Shown: piece after piece, positions 38,989 through 47,408 of the stretch
Layout: every line of letters starts with the position of its first letter
Numbering within the stretch: position 1 is the first letter of the stretch
Source: Lacrimispora xylanisolvens
GTDB lineage: Bacteria; Bacillota; Clostridia; Lachnospirales; Lachnospiraceae
DNA: 64,000 nucleotides
Assembly (NCBI GenBank): GCA_017084465.1
Contig: CP070896.1
Span: 3,337,501-3,401,500, forward strand
Direction: 5' to 3'
Program-made: the position numbers and the translations under genes
Notes under the pieces: generated by a model
Databases searched by the model: none
Told to the model about the DNA's origin: nothing
The model's input: only the letters and a program-made list of their open reading frames with translations

Positions 38989-39834
38989 ATGAAAGTATTA
39001 GTTACTGGCGTAAAAGGCCAGCTTGGATATGACGTAGTAAATGAGCTGAAAAAACGAGGCCATGAGGCTGTGGGCGTGGACATTGAAGAGATGGATATCA
39101 CGGATGAGGAAAGTGTAAACCGGGTGATCCGGGAAGCTGCTCCTGATGCAGTCATTCATTGTGCCGCATATACAGCTGTAGATGCAGCAGAGGACAACGT
39201 GGATTTATGCAGAGCTGTGAATGCCCGGGGAACCGGAAATATTGCCAGGGTGTGTAAAGCACTGGACATCCGAATGATGTATATCAGTACGGACTATGTA
39301 TTTAACGGTCAGGGAACCCGCCCCTGGGAGCCTGACGATCAAAGAGAGCCGTTGAATATCTACGGACAGACCAAGTACGAGGGAGAGCTGGAAGTAGAAG
39401 AGAACCTTAAAAAGTATTTCATCGTACGAATTGCCTGGGTATTCGGAGTAAATGGCAAAAACTTTATAAAGACCATGCTGAATCTGGGAAAAACAAGGGA
39501 TAAACTCAGTGTTGTAGCAGACCAGATTGGTTCTCCTACTTATACCTTTGACCTTGCCCGCCTTCTGGTGGATATGATTGAAACAGAGAAATACGGCCGT
39601 TATCATGCTACCAATGAAGGTCTTTGCAGCTGGTATGATTTCGCCTGCGAGATTTTTAAGCAGGCTGGCATGAATGTTTCAGTTGAACCGGTTACCTCCG
39701 ATCAGTTCCCGGTAAAGGCAAAACGGCCCATGAACAGCCGTATCAGCAAGGATAAGCTGATCGAAAACGGTTTTCAGCCGCTGCCTTCCTGGCAGGATGC
39801 ATTAAGGCGTTATCTGACAGAGATCGAGTATTAA
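38989..39834 (+). CDS. rfbD: dTDP-4-dehydrorhamnose reductase
   Basis: A 281-residue SDR-fold reductase: MKVLVTGVKGQLGYDVVNEL (nucleotide loop), HCAAYTAVDAAED, ISTDYVFNGQG, and YGQTKYEGE holding the catalytic Tyr-x3-Lys. It performs the last step to dTDP-L-rhamnose. The epimerase RfbC that must act between RfbB and RfbD is not encoded here. A strong terminator follows. Confidence 0.96.
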   Translation: MKVLVTGVKGQLGYDVVNELKKRGHEAVGVDIEEMDITDEESVNRVIREAAPDAVIHCAAYTAVDAAEDNVDLCRAVNARGTGNIARVCKALDIRMMYISTDYVFNGQGTRPWEPDDQREPLNIYGQTKYEGELEVEENLKKYFIVRIAWVFGVNGKNFIKTMLNLGKTRDKLSVVADQIGSPTYTFDLARLLVDMIETEKYGRYHATNEGLCSWYDFACEIFKQAGMNVSVEPVTSDQFPVKAKRPMNSRISKDKLIENGFQPLPSWQDALRRYLTEIEY

Positions 39835-39840
39835 AAACAG

Positions 39841-39881
39841 ACACGGGAAACTTTAGGCTTGCTTTTTTTAGTTTCCCGTGT
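39841..39881 (+). terminator. Terminator of the rfb operon
   Basis: ACACGGGAAACT (39841-39852) pairs perfectly with AGTTTCCCGTGT (39870-39881). The seven-T run lies in the loop, so 3' U-tract support is weak, but the 12-base-pair stem is strong. Confidence 0.75.
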
Positions 39882-39926
39882 TATAATGTCTGAATCCTAC
39901 AATTTAGCAGGTTTTACAAAAAAAGA

Positions 39927-39955
39927 TTGACGAATCCAGTCCCATATGTTATAGT
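39927..39955 (+). promoter_or_regulatory. Promoter of the rpmG-secE-nusG-rplK-rplA operon
   Basis: TTGACG (39927-39932) and TATAGT (39950-39955) are separated by 17 bases, about 110 bases before rpmG. Confidence 0.8.
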
Positions 39956-40065
39956 AATTGGGCGAATGGAAGAGCTTAGGTCTTTTTTTTATGCTCAAAA
40001 TTTCTTGAAGCAGAAAAAAAGGGACTGAAAACACAACAACGATAATTTAAGTGGAGGTGGAAGTC

Positions 40066-40215
40066 GTGCGCACAAAAATCACACTGGCATGTACTGAATG
40101 TAAACAGCGTAACTACAACATGACCAAGGATAAGAAGACTCATCCGGACAGAATGGAAACCAAGAAGTATTGCCGATTCTGTAAGAGCCATACAATGCAC
40201 AAAGAAACGAAGTAA
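40066..40215 (+). CDS. rpmG: Ribosomal protein L33
   Basis: A 49-residue protein starting at GTG 40066 after a strong GGAGGTGG (40053-40060). It reads [20 protein letters not shown] ... [17 protein letters not shown]. Both CxxC pairs are present, so this is the zinc-binding (C+) form of L33. Its place directly before secE-nusG is the standard Firmicute order. Confidence 0.97.
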   Translation: MRTKITLACTECKQRNYNMTKDKKTHPDRMETKKYCRFCKSHTMHKETK

Positions 40216-40234
40216 TTAGTTTAGGAGGCAGTTT

Positions 40235-40438
40235 ATGGGAGATACAGTGAACAACGAGGGAGTTCAGAAAAAAAGCTTTTTCAAAGGCATAAAGTCTGAA
40301 TTCTCCAAGATCGTTTGGCCTGACAAAGAAACCGTAACGAAACAAACAATCGCTGTAATGTCATCTGCGGTTGCTCTAGGACTGATTATTGCGATTCTTG
40401 ATCTGATCATCAAGTTTGGTCTCAGTTTTATCTTATAA
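40235..40438 (+). CDS. secE: Preprotein translocase subunit SecE
   Basis: A 67-residue single-span SecE. The amphipathic part FFKGIKSEFSKIVWPDKETV with the conserved VWP motif is followed by one membrane helix (about residues 40-64). It is an essential part of the SecYEG channel and sits between rpmG and nusG as usual. Confidence 0.97.
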   Translation: MGDTVNNEGVQKKSFFKGIKSEFSKIVWPDKETVTKQTIAVMSSAVALGLIIAILDLIIKFGLSFIL

Positions 40439-40461
40439 TTCGTAAGGGTTAAGGTGAGTTT

Positions 40462-40977
40462 ATGTCAGAAGCAAATTGGTATGTAGTCCATACCTATTCA
40501 GGTTATGAAAACAAAGTAAAAGTTGACATTGAAAAAACAATCGAAAACAGAAACTTGCAGGATCAGATTCTGGAAGTATCGGTTCCTCTTGAATCCGTCA
40601 TCGAACTGAAGAATGGCGTGGAGAAAAAGGCCGATAAAAAGATGTTCCCCGGTTATGTGCTGATACACATGTTCATGAATGATGATACATGGTATGTTGT
40701 ACGTAATACCCGTGGTGTGACAGGCTTTGTAGGTCCTGGATCAAAACCGGTTCCTCTGACAGAAGATGAGATGCAAAAGCTTGGATTCAAGAATGAAGAA
40801 GTCATTGTTGGCTTTGAAGTGGGAGATACCGTTGTGGTAACTTCCGGTGCATGGAAGGATACTGTTGGTGCTATCAAGTCCATCAACGAAAGTAAGAAAA
40901 CCATCACCATTAACGTTGAGATGTTCGGCCGGGAGACTCCGGTAGAACTGAACTTCAGCGAGATAAAGAAGATGTAA
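40462..40977 (+). CDS. nusG: Transcription termination/antitermination protein NusG
   Basis: A 171-residue NusG: NGN domain (WYVVHTYSGYENKVKVDIEK ... KMFPGYVLIHMFMND) and C-terminal KOW domain (FEVGDTVVVTSGAWKDTVGA). It links RNA polymerase to pausing and termination factors. Confidence 0.97.
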   Translation: MSEANWYVVHTYSGYENKVKVDIEKTIENRNLQDQILEVSVPLESVIELKNGVEKKADKKMFPGYVLIHMFMNDDTWYVVRNTRGVTGFVGPGSKPVPLTEDEMQKLGFKNEEVIVGFEVGDTVVVTSGAWKDTVGAIKSINESKKTITINVEMFGRETPVELNFSEIKKM

Positions 40978-41010
40978 CAAGTAAAAGCGGCTTATACCGT
41001 TGTATAGGCT

Positions 41011-41039
41011 CGTGGGAGGGAAATCCCCGACAATACCAC
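41011..41039 (+). promoter_or_regulatory. Ribosomal protein L1 binding site in the rplK leader
   Basis: GTGGGAGGG AAAT CCCCGAC AATACCAC folds as a bulged hairpin and mimics the L1 site of 23S rRNA (GTGGGAGG near 792 and CCGATGTTGGGATACCAC at 831-848 in this window). The same element recurs before rplA. Autoregulation of the L11-L1 operon by L1 is established in bacteria. Confidence 0.8.
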
Positions 41040-41062
41040 ATTTATTTAGGAGGTGCCTAATT

Positions 41063-41488
41063 ATGGCAAAGAAAGTAACGGGATATATCAAATTGCAGAT
41101 TCCAGCAGGAAAAGCTACACCAGCTCCTCCTGTAGGTCCGGCACTTGGACAGCATGGTGTAAACATCGTACAGTTTACTAAAGAGTTCAATGCGAGAACA
41201 GCTGACCAGGGAGATTTAATCATTCCGGTTGTTATTACTGTTTATGCGGACAGAAGCTTCAGCTTCATAACCAAAACTCCGCCAGCTGCTGTATTACTGA
41301 AGAAAGCTTGCAAGCTTAAATCAGGATCTGCAGTTCCAAACAAGACAAAAGTAGCTACCATTTCCAAGGCTGAGTTACAGAAGATTGCTGAACTTAAGAT
41401 GCCAGATTTAAATGCTGCATCTGTTGAAGCAGCTATGAGCATGATCGCTGGTACCGCAAGAAGTATGGGTATCACAGTAGAGGCTTAA
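41063..41488 (+). CDS. rplK: Ribosomal protein L11
   Basis: A 141-residue L11: [20 protein letters not shown] and [20 protein letters not shown] (N-terminal domain), and a C-terminal RNA-binding domain ending [16 protein letters not shown] 41063 follows AGGAGGTG. Confidence 0.98.
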   Translation: MAKKVTGYIKLQIPAGKATPAPPVGPALGQHGVNIVQFTKEFNARTADQGDLIIPVVITVYADRSFSFITKTPPAAVLLKKACKLKSGSAVPNKTKVATISKAELQKIAELKMPDLNAASVEAAMSMIAGTARSMGITVEA

Positions 41489-41539
41489 GCTTCTTATCAA
41501 AGCCAAGTATAGCGCCGGCAGAGTTTCGTAACTCATGCC

Positions 41540-41571
41540 GTTCGGTGAGCCGCGAAGCAAATCGGACTTCC
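41540..41571 (+). repeat. Repeated intergenic hairpin, copy 1 (before rplA)
   Basis: GTTCGGTGAGCC then GCAAATCGGACTTCC. It shares the pattern GTTCRGTKAGCC-N4/5-GCnAryyGRACTTCC with copies at 42576 and 43223. GTTC pairs with GGAC. An adjacent GAGTT/AACTC hairpin lies at about 41521-41533. Confidence 0.7.
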
Positions 41572-41598
41572 TTTATCTTGGATGGCGATGTTTTGTAA

Positions 41599-41628
41599 CG
41601 TGGGAGGGAAAATCCCCGACAATACCAC
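41599..41628 (+). promoter_or_regulatory. Ribosomal protein L1 binding site in the rplA leader
   Basis: Second copy of the L1-site mimic, CGTGGGAGGG then CCCCGACAATACCAC, ending a few bases before the rplA ribosome binding site AGGAGG. Its position suits direct translational repression by L1. Confidence 0.8.
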
Positions 41629-41644
41629 TAGGAGGTTATTTAGA

Positions 41645-42340
41645 ATGAAAAGAGGAAAAAGATACGCAGAGGCAGCTAAGACAGTAGATCGTGCTGTTCT
41701 CTACGATGCACCAGTAGCAATCTCTTTAGTTAAGACGAATGCAAGTGCTAAATTTGATGAAACCATTGAAGCTCATATCAGAACCGGTTGTGACGGACGT
41801 CACGCAGACCAGCAGATCCGTGGTGCCGTAGTACTTCCTCACGGTACAGGTAAAACTGTTCGCATCTTAGTTTTCGCTAAGGGTCCTAAGGCTGATGAAG
41901 CACAGGCTGCAGGAGCAGACTACGTTGGAGCAGAGGAATTAATTCCGAAGATCCAGAACGAAGGCTGGTTGGATTTTGATGTAGTTGTTGCTACTCCAGA
42001 CATGATGGGTGTAGTTGGTCGTTTAGGACGTGTCCTTGGACCTAAGGGCTTAATGCCAAACCCAAAAGCTGGTACAGTTACTATGGATGTAACAAAAGCA
42101 ATCAATGATATCAAAGCTGGTAAGGTTGAGTACAGACTTGATAAAACAAATATTATCCACGTGCCAGTTGGAAAAGCTTCTTTTACAGAAGAGCAGTTAG
42201 CGGACAACTTCCAGACGCTTGTTGATGCAATCGTTAAAGCAAAACCAAGTACAGTTAAAGGTGCTTATTTAAAGAGCGTTACCCTTGCTTCCACAATGGG
42301 ACCTGGCGTAAAGCTGAATGTAGCAAAGTTAATGAACTAA
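41645..42340 (+). CDS. rplA: Ribosomal protein L1
   Basis: A 231-residue L1: [40 protein letters not shown], the signature [20 protein letters not shown], and a C-terminus with [23 protein letters not shown] 41645 follows AGGAGG. L1 forms the L1 stalk and represses its own operon. Confidence 0.98.
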   Translation: MKRGKRYAEAAKTVDRAVLYDAPVAISLVKTNASAKFDETIEAHIRTGCDGRHADQQIRGAVVLPHGTGKTVRILVFAKGPKADEAQAAGADYVGAEELIPKIQNEGWLDFDVVVATPDMMGVVGRLGRVLGPKGLMPNPKAGTVTMDVTKAINDIKAGKVEYRLDKTNIIHVPVGKASFTEEQLADNFQTLVDAIVKAKPSTVKGAYLKSVTLASTMGPGVKLNVAKLMN

Positions 42341-42353
42341 TTTTGCTTTGTGG

Positions 42354-42382
42354 TTGACATGTATTATAGATAATGTTATACT
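42354..42382 (+). promoter_or_regulatory. Promoter of rplJ-rplL
   Basis: TTGACA (42354-42359) and TATACT (42377-42382) are separated by 17 bases, a near-perfect vegetative promoter. Confidence 0.9.
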
Positions 42383-42391
42383 ATTTTAGTA

Positions 42392-42517
42392 TTAACTGCC
42401 GAAGACAGCAGGTGCCGCAAGGCATAAGGTGATAACGCCTGCCGAGGAATGTACAAGAATCATTTTTGTAAATGAATTGTAAACCTCTCTGTCCATTTGG
42501 CGGAGAGGTTTTTCTTT
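42392..42517 (+). promoter_or_regulatory. L10 leader with transcription attenuator
   Basis: The segment CTGCCGAAGACAGCAGGTGC ... CGCCTGCCGAGG (about 42397-42447) matches the Firmicute L10 leader, a kink-turn RNA bound by the L10(L12)4 complex. It is followed by an intrinsic terminator, AACCTCTC (42482-42489) with GAGAGGTT (42503-42510) and TTTTTC. Excess L10-L7/L12 would favour termination. Confidence 0.88.
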
Positions 42518-42575
42518 GGTATATTTTTCTAGGTGAGGTCACGCCCAAGCGTTGACTGAATTTTGAAAAATAACC

Positions 42576-42608
42576 GTTCAGTTAGCCCTCTGGGCTAATC
42601 GGACTTCC
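42576..42608 (+). repeat. Repeated intergenic hairpin, copy 2 (before rplJ)
   Basis: GTTCAGTTAGCCC-TCT-GGGCTAATCGGACTTCC. The central TTAGCCC/GGGCTAA stem is perfect, and the outer GTTC/GGAC pairs are as in copy 1. It lies after the L10 attenuator and about 70 bases before rplJ. Confidence 0.75.
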
Positions 42609-42677
42609 TTTGCAGTTTATACGAACAGGCTTTTGCAGGCAACTGCAGAGCTTAGACTAAACAGGAGGTAAACCATA

Positions 42678-43172
42678 ATGGCAAAAGTTGAATTAAAACA
42701 GCCAGTAGTAAGCGAGATTAAGGAATTACTGGAAGGCGCTGAGACTGCAGTAGTTGTAGACTACCGTGGTATCACAGTTGCTCAGGATACAGAACTTCGT
42801 AAGAAATTAAGAGAGGCTGGAATTTCTTACAAGGTATATAAAAATACCATGATCCGTTTCGCTGCTAAGGGAACAGATTTTGAAGCACTGGGTCCAGTTC
42901 TGGAAGGACCTACAGCAATCGCTGTATCCAAGACAGATGCGACAGCACCAGCTAGAATTCTGGCTGAATTCGCAAAGAAAGCTCCAGCTCTTGAAATCAA
43001 GGGCGGCGTTGTAGAAGGCGTATTCTATGATGCAAAAGCTATGGAGAAGATCTCCAATATTCCTTCCAGAGAAATTCTTCTTGGAAAGTTACTGGGAAGC
43101 ATCCAGTCTCCTATTACAAACTTTGCACGTGTTCTCAAGCAGATTGCAGACGGACAGGGCGCAGAAGCATAA
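42678..43172 (+). CDS. rplJ: Ribosomal protein L10
   Basis: A 164-residue L10: VSEIKELLEGAETAVVVDYRG, SYKVYKNTMIRFAAKGT, FEALGPVLEGPTAIAVS and a C-terminal helix binding L7/L12 dimers. ATG 42678 follows AGGAGGT. Confidence 0.98.
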   Translation: MAKVELKQPVVSEIKELLEGAETAVVVDYRGITVAQDTELRKKLREAGISYKVYKNTMIRFAAKGTDFEALGPVLEGPTAIAVSKTDATAPARILAEFAKKAPALEIKGGVVEGVFYDAKAMEKISNIPSREILLGKLLGSIQSPITNFARVLKQIADGQGAEA

Positions 43173-43222
43173 TTTTCTTAATGAAAGCAGGCGAAACGCA
43201 GCTTGAATTTAGAAAATTAGCT

Positions 43223-43253
43223 GTTCAGTGAGCCAAAGGCGAGCTGAACTTCC
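43223..43253 (+). repeat. Repeated intergenic hairpin, copy 3 (before rplL)
   Basis: GTTCAGTGAGCC-AAAG-GCGAGCTGAACTTCC. The GTTCAG/CTGAAC outer stem is perfect, with inner GCC/GGC. It lies 42 bases before rplL. Confidence 0.75.
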
Positions 43254-43294
43254 ATTAAAAAAATCAAACATATTAATTACGGAGGTATATTATC

Positions 43295-43666
43295 ATGGCA
43301 AAGTTAACAACAGCTGAATTTATCGAAGCGATCAAAGAATTATCTGTATTAGAATTAAACGAATTAGTAAAGGCATGTGAGGAAGAATTTGGTGTATCTG
43401 CAGCAGCAGGCGTAGTAGTTGCAGCAGCAGGCCCAGCAGCAGAAGCTGAAGAGAAGACTGAATTCGACGTAGAATTAACAGAAGTTGGTCCTAACAAGGT
43501 TAAAGTTATCAAAGTTGTTCGTGAAGCTACTGGCTTAGGCTTAAAAGAAGCTAAAGACGTAGTTGACGGAGCTCCTAAGGTATTAAAGGCTGGCGCTTCC
43601 AAAGAAGAAGCAGATCAGATCAAAGCTTCTTTAGAAGCAGAAGGCGCAAAAGTTACTTTAAAGTAA
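43295..43666 (+). CDS. rplL: Ribosomal protein L7/L12
   Basis: A 123-residue L7/L12: N-terminal dimerisation helices ([20 protein letters not shown]), an Ala-rich hinge (residues about 35-52), and the conserved C-terminal domain [20 protein letters not shown], then [23 protein letters not shown] 43295 follows GGAGGT. Confidence 0.98.
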   Translation: MAKLTTAEFIEAIKELSVLELNELVKACEEEFGVSAAAGVVVAAAGPAAEAEEKTEFDVELTEVGPNKVKVIKVVREATGLGLKEAKDVVDGAPKVLKAGASKEEADQIKASLEAEGAKVTLK

Positions 43667-43687
43667 TTAAAATTTCGTCTATCACAG

Positions 43688-43732
43688 AACAGGGCCCATA
43701 TCTCTTGAAAGAGAGATTGGACCCTGTTTTTA
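43688..43732 (+). terminator. Terminator of rplJ-rplL
   Basis: AACAGGG (43688-43694) with CCCTGTT (43722-43728) plus inner pairing ATCTCT/AGAGAT, then TTTTT. Confidence 0.88.
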
Positions 43733-43756
43733 ATATAGGGGAATATTAGTTTTGGC

Positions 43757-43785
43757 TTGACATTTTTGCGTTTTCGGGGTAGAAT
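43757..43785 (+). promoter_or_regulatory. Promoter of the cold-shock gene
   Basis: TTGACA (43757-43762) and TAGAAT (43780-43785) are separated by 17 bases. The leader before the ATG is about 135 bases. Confidence 0.88.
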
Positions 43786-43816
43786 GTACGTGTAATATCG
43801 AATGGAGTTATGATTT

Positions 43817-43879
43817 CACATATTTTTGTAAGTCATTATTTTCGGATGATGGTTTACAAAAATATGTGATTTTTTGTTT
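43817..43879 (+). promoter_or_regulatory. Long hairpin with T run in the cold-shock leader (candidate attenuator)
   Basis: CACATATTTTTGTAA (43817-43831) and TTACAAAAATATGTG (43854-43868) form a perfect 15-base-pair stem; the loop contains a smaller TCAT/ATGA pair. ATTTTTTG follows. It is terminator-like but lies inside the 5' leader, upstream of the gene. A temperature-responsive attenuator or RNA switch is an inference. Confidence 0.7.
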
Positions 43880-43926
43880 CATCGATATATCAAATTATTT
43901 TTTATTTATTATAGGAGGTACACGTT

Positions 43927-44130
43927 ATGAACAACGGTACAGTAAAATGGTTTAATGGTGCTAAGGGATATGGTTTCATCGTTAATGATGCAACAGGCGA
44001 GGAAGTATTCGTACACTTCTCCGGAATCGTTTCTGACGGTTACAAGACTCTTGAAGAGGGCCAGAAGGTAACTTATGAAACAACAGAAGGAAATCGCGGT
44101 CTGCAGGCAGTTAATGTTTGCCTGGCTTAA
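43927..44130 (+). CDS. Cold-shock domain protein (CspA family)
   Basis: A 67-residue single cold-shock domain: [20 protein letters not shown] contains RNP1 (KGYGFI), and [10 protein letters not shown] contains RNP2 (VFVHF). It binds single-stranded RNA and DNA as an RNA chaperone. ATG 43927 follows AGGAGGT. Confidence 0.97.
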   Translation: MNNGTVKWFNGAKGYGFIVNDATGEEVFVHFSGIVSDGYKTLEEGQKVTYETTEGNRGLQAVNVCLA

Positions 44131-44158
44131 TTAGATCTTTAGCTGACATAAGCCTTTT

Positions 44159-44197
44159 AAGGGCTGTCCCCATTTTAATGGAAGGGCAGCCCTTTTT
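44159..44197 (+). terminator. Terminator of the cold-shock gene
   Basis: AAGGGCTG (44159-44166) pairs with CAGCCCTT (44187-44194), with inner CCATT/AATGG, followed by TTT. Confidence 0.88.
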
Positions 44198-44333
44198 GCA
44201 TGGGCAAAACTATTTTGTTCTTTATAGAATCTTTATATCTGATCCCATATCCCCACTATCATTTTTATGAGTATATTTTGTAAAATAGGGTTGAAAATGA
44301 GTATGAACCGACAGAAGGGAAGGACGACCTTAT

Positions 44334-44775
44334 ATGCTATTTCAAAAAATGAAGACAATTATTATTGTTGGGGCCGGCGAGTTTGGTATGGGACTGGCCA
44401 ACCGGCTTTCCACACGTAATACAAGAATGATAGTGATTGATTTGACAGAGGAAGCATTTCACAGACTGCCCGGGGGATTTGCCGGCGAACAGGTGCTGGG
44501 GGATGGAACTGATGCAGAGCTGTTAAGAAAAGCAGGCATCAGTCAGGCTCAGATTTTTGTTGCAGCCACTGGTGATGATAATGTAAATCTGCTGGCAGCT
44601 CAGATTGCTGGAAGAATATTTCATGTACCGGAAGTATTTTTTAAGATTAAACGATAAAAGCAAGGAGAAGCTGATTCAGGAGTATAATATGAAACCAATC
44701 TATCCATTTGCCCTCTCAGCTGATGAATTTGACCGCCTTACAGAGAAACTATATGAGGAGGTATCGGCATCATGA
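44334..44775 (+). CDS. TrkA-N (RCK) domain protein, potassium-transport regulatory, frameshifted
   Basis: Rossmann-type RCK domain: TIIIVGAGEFGMGLANRLST, RMIVIDLTEEAFHRL, and VLGDGTDAELLRKAGISQAQ. An extra A at about 44643-44644 truncates the frame at 44657; repair reads VPEVFFRLNDKSKEKLIQEY to a stop at 44775 that overlaps the next start (ATGA). Repaired length is about 147 residues. It has a TrkA-N domain only and no TrkA-C. It probably gates a K+ channel subunit (Trk/Ktr) encoded elsewhere. Confidence 0.85.
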
Positions 44776-45170
44776 AAATTGGCATAGCAGGTGGGAGAGA
44801 GGAAGCGGATTACCTGATCGGACTTCTTATGAAAGACAAACATAAACTGATCGTGATAAATGACGACAGAGCATACTGCGAGCATCTTGCCGCTGAGTAT
44901 GATAAAGTGTCCGTTGTTTACGGTAACCCTGGTAGCGAAGAAGTATTAAGTGACGCAGGCATCAAAGGAACAGATGTAATGATTGCATTAAGCGGCAAAG
45001 ATGCAGATAACCTGGAGGTATGCCAGTTGGCAAAACAGATGTTTTCTGTGAGGAAAACAATCTGTATGGTAAAAAATCCAGGCAATGTGGAGATTTTTAA
45101 GGAGCTTGGAATTGATCAGGTCATCAGCCCGGTTCATATTCTGGCACAGTATATCCCACAGTCATTATGA
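44772..45170 (+). CDS. Second TrkA-N (RCK) domain protein
   Basis: A 132-residue RCK protein starting MKIGIAGGREEADYLIGLLM. The glycine motif is degenerate (GIAGGREEA), so NAD binding is doubtful. LIVINDDRAYCEHLAAEYDK and VYGNPGSEEVLSDAGIKGTD keep the TrkA-N pattern. It is translationally coupled to the first RCK gene, which suggests a heteromeric regulatory ring. The KdpD/KdpE-like pair follows. Confidence 0.85.
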   Translation: MKIGIAGGREEADYLIGLLMKDKHKLIVINDDRAYCEHLAAEYDKVSVVYGNPGSEEVLSDAGIKGTDVMIALSGKDADNLEVCQLAKQMFSVRKTICMVKNPGNVEIFKELGIDQVISPVHILAQYIPQSL

Positions 45171-45243
45171 TGGAGGATTGAAGAATTACCCGGTTTGTGC
45201 TATGTTAGAAGAAATAAAACGGGAAGGAAGCAGCTGATCATTC

Positions 45244-46729
45244 ATGGAGATGAAAAAAAGGATCTTTACTGGATTCCAAAAACTAAGAAATTTCGGAAAG
45301 ATAGCAGTTATCTGGGTATTGTCTACATTACTTGCCATTCTTTTAAGTCATATCGGCGTAAGGGCTGAAAATCTGCTATTGATTTATGTGGTAGGTGTCA
45401 TCCTTTGCAGTGTGGAGACCAGAAGTATGCTTTGGAGTATTTCATCTTCCATTGTGTTTGTTTTCACGTTTAATTTTCTTTTAACCTCACCCAGATTTAC
45501 TTTTCAGGTGGATGATCCCAACTATATTATCTCCCTGCTGATTTTTATTATTGTTGCATTCATTGCGGCATCATTAACCGATAAGCTGCAAAAGCAAATG
45601 AACCTGGACCGGGAACGGGCTGAGATTCTTCTTAAACTAAATACCATAGGAAGTGGTTTCCTAAATCTTTCCGGGCGCCAGGCCGTTATTTCCTACAGCG
45701 TAAAGAGCCTTCATAATCTGACCGGGAAAAAAACGGAACTGTTACTCAAAGTGAAAGATGAGAGATTCTCCGACCAGGCAGCTGAGTGGTGCTTTCGAAA
45801 TTCCACGGTGTGCGGCTATGGAGAAGCCCAGTTTGGTGATAGTTCCTGTCTCTATGTGCCTGTCTGCAGTCTGAGTAAGACATATGGTGTAATTATCTTC
45901 TGGTGCAGCAATGGAGGGCTTACAAAAGAGGAGCGCATGTATGTGGAAATGGTCATATCCCAGATTACTCTTGTGCTGGAACGGGAACAACTAAATGAAG
46001 AAAAAGAGGAGTCAGGACTTCAGATTGAACGGGAGAGGCTAAAAAGTACATTACTGAGAAGCATTTCCCATGATTTAAGAACTCCCCTGACCGGGATTGC
46101 AGGCAATTCCAATTTCCTTTATGAGAACTATGATCTGGTAGATGAAGAAAGTGCCAAAAGCATGCTACTTGATATCAGTACAGAATCGGAGTGGCTTAAT
46201 TCCATGGTTGAGAATCTGCTAAACATGACCAGGATTCAGGAAGGTAAGCTGGAAATACGAAAGAAAAGAGAAGTGGTGGACGATTTGATATCAGGTGCAG
46301 CCGCACTGGTTTCCCAAGCGACTGGGAGATCATACATTAAAGACAGTAACACCACAAGAGATAGAACTTATAAGTGTAGATGCAAGACTATTTACCCAGG
46401 TGCTGGTAAATCTGATTGATAACGGAATTCGCCATTCAGGAGAAAATACGGTTATTACCGTATCTGCAGGAGCAGAAGGCGGGAATATGGTATTTACGGT
46501 AAGTGACAATGGAACAGGCATTCCAGAGGATAAGCTGGATCATATTTTTGACAGCTTCTTTACAGCCGCTTACCGGGAAGGAGACCGTCAGAGGGGAGCT
46601 GGTCTTGGACTCGCTATATGTAAGGCAATTATAGAGGCTCATGGCGGGAAAATTACAATTGACCAGAGTAGGAAAAAAGGCGCAGCTTTTCGAATTGAGA
46701 TGCCTATGGAGGAGACCTATGATCAATGA
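45244..46729 (+). CDS. KdpD-like sensor histidine kinase (DUF4118), frameshifted
   Basis: Membrane histidine kinase. The four N-terminal membrane helices are of the KdpD/DUF4118 type (LLAILLSHIGVRAENLLLIYV ... RFTFQVDDPNYIISLLI). A GAF-like middle follows, then HisKA with LLRSISHDLRTPLTGIAG (phospho-His) and HATPase with LVNLIDNGIRHS and RGAGLGLAICKAIIEAHGG. An extra C at 46313-46315 breaks the frame; repair gives LVSKRLGDHTLKTVTPQEIE and about 494 residues. It lacks the N-terminal KdpD (Usp/Walker) part. It would sense K+ or osmotic state. Confidence 0.88.
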
Positions 46730-47408
46730 TATCAGCGTTCTTGTGATCGAGGATGACAAGAGCATTCAGAATTTCATCAGAATTACCCTGAAAAGCAAGG
46801 GATACAACTCTGTCTTTGCAGATGATGGTCTTACAGGAATTTCTTACTTTTATGCCAATAACCCGGATATTATACTTCTGGATCTTGGTCTGCCGGATAT
46901 TGACGGTATGGAGGTTTTGTCCCAGATCAGGAAGGAGTCTGATATTCCCATTATAGTGGTATCTGCACGAGGTATGGAGCAGGAAAAAGTGGCTGCTCTT
47001 GATGAGGGGGCAGATGATTATCTGACCAAACCGTTTCATGCAGGAGAACTGCTGGCTCGTATCCGTGTGGCATTAAGGCATAAAAGCGGTATGATAAAAC
47101 AGGAAGCGGCTTTTGAACTGGACGGATTTTATATGGATTTTGAAAAGAGAAGATTAATTGTCAGAGGGGAAGAGGTTCACGTTACTCCCATTGAATATAA
47201 AATGCTGAAACTGCTGGTTTTAAATGCTGGAAAGGTTTTAACCCACCATTTCATACAGAATGAGATCTGGGGATACGATACAAATGATGATTATCAGTCC
47301 ATACGTGTTTTTATGGCAAACATCAGAAGAAAAATTGAAGAGGACTCCGCCAATCCCCGGTTTATAATAACTGAGGTGGGAGTGGGATACCGGTTTACTG
47401 AAAATTAA
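46719..47408 (+). CDS. KdpE-like response regulator (OmpR/PhoB family)
   Basis: A 229-residue regulator with receiver domain (VLVIEDDKSIQNFIRI; phospho-Asp in IILLDLGLPDIDGMEVL; Lys in DYLTKPFHAGELLARI) and a winged-helix output domain (LIVRGEEVHVTPIEYKMLKL). ATG 46719 overlaps the kinase stop by 11 bases and follows GGAGG. The pair is classical in arrangement, but no kdpFABC genes are nearby. Targets are unknown; the two RCK genes upstream are possible ones. Confidence 0.92.
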   Translation: MINDISVLVIEDDKSIQNFIRITLKSKGYNSVFADDGLTGISYFYANNPDIILLDLGLPDIDGMEVLSQIRKESDIPIIVVSARGMEQEKVAALDEGADDYLTKPFHAGELLARIRVALRHKSGMIKQEAAFELDGFYMDFEKRRLIVRGEEVHVTPIEYKMLKLLVLNAGKVLTHHFIQNEIWGYDTNDDYQSIRVFMANIRRKIEEDSANPRFIITEVGVGYRFTEN

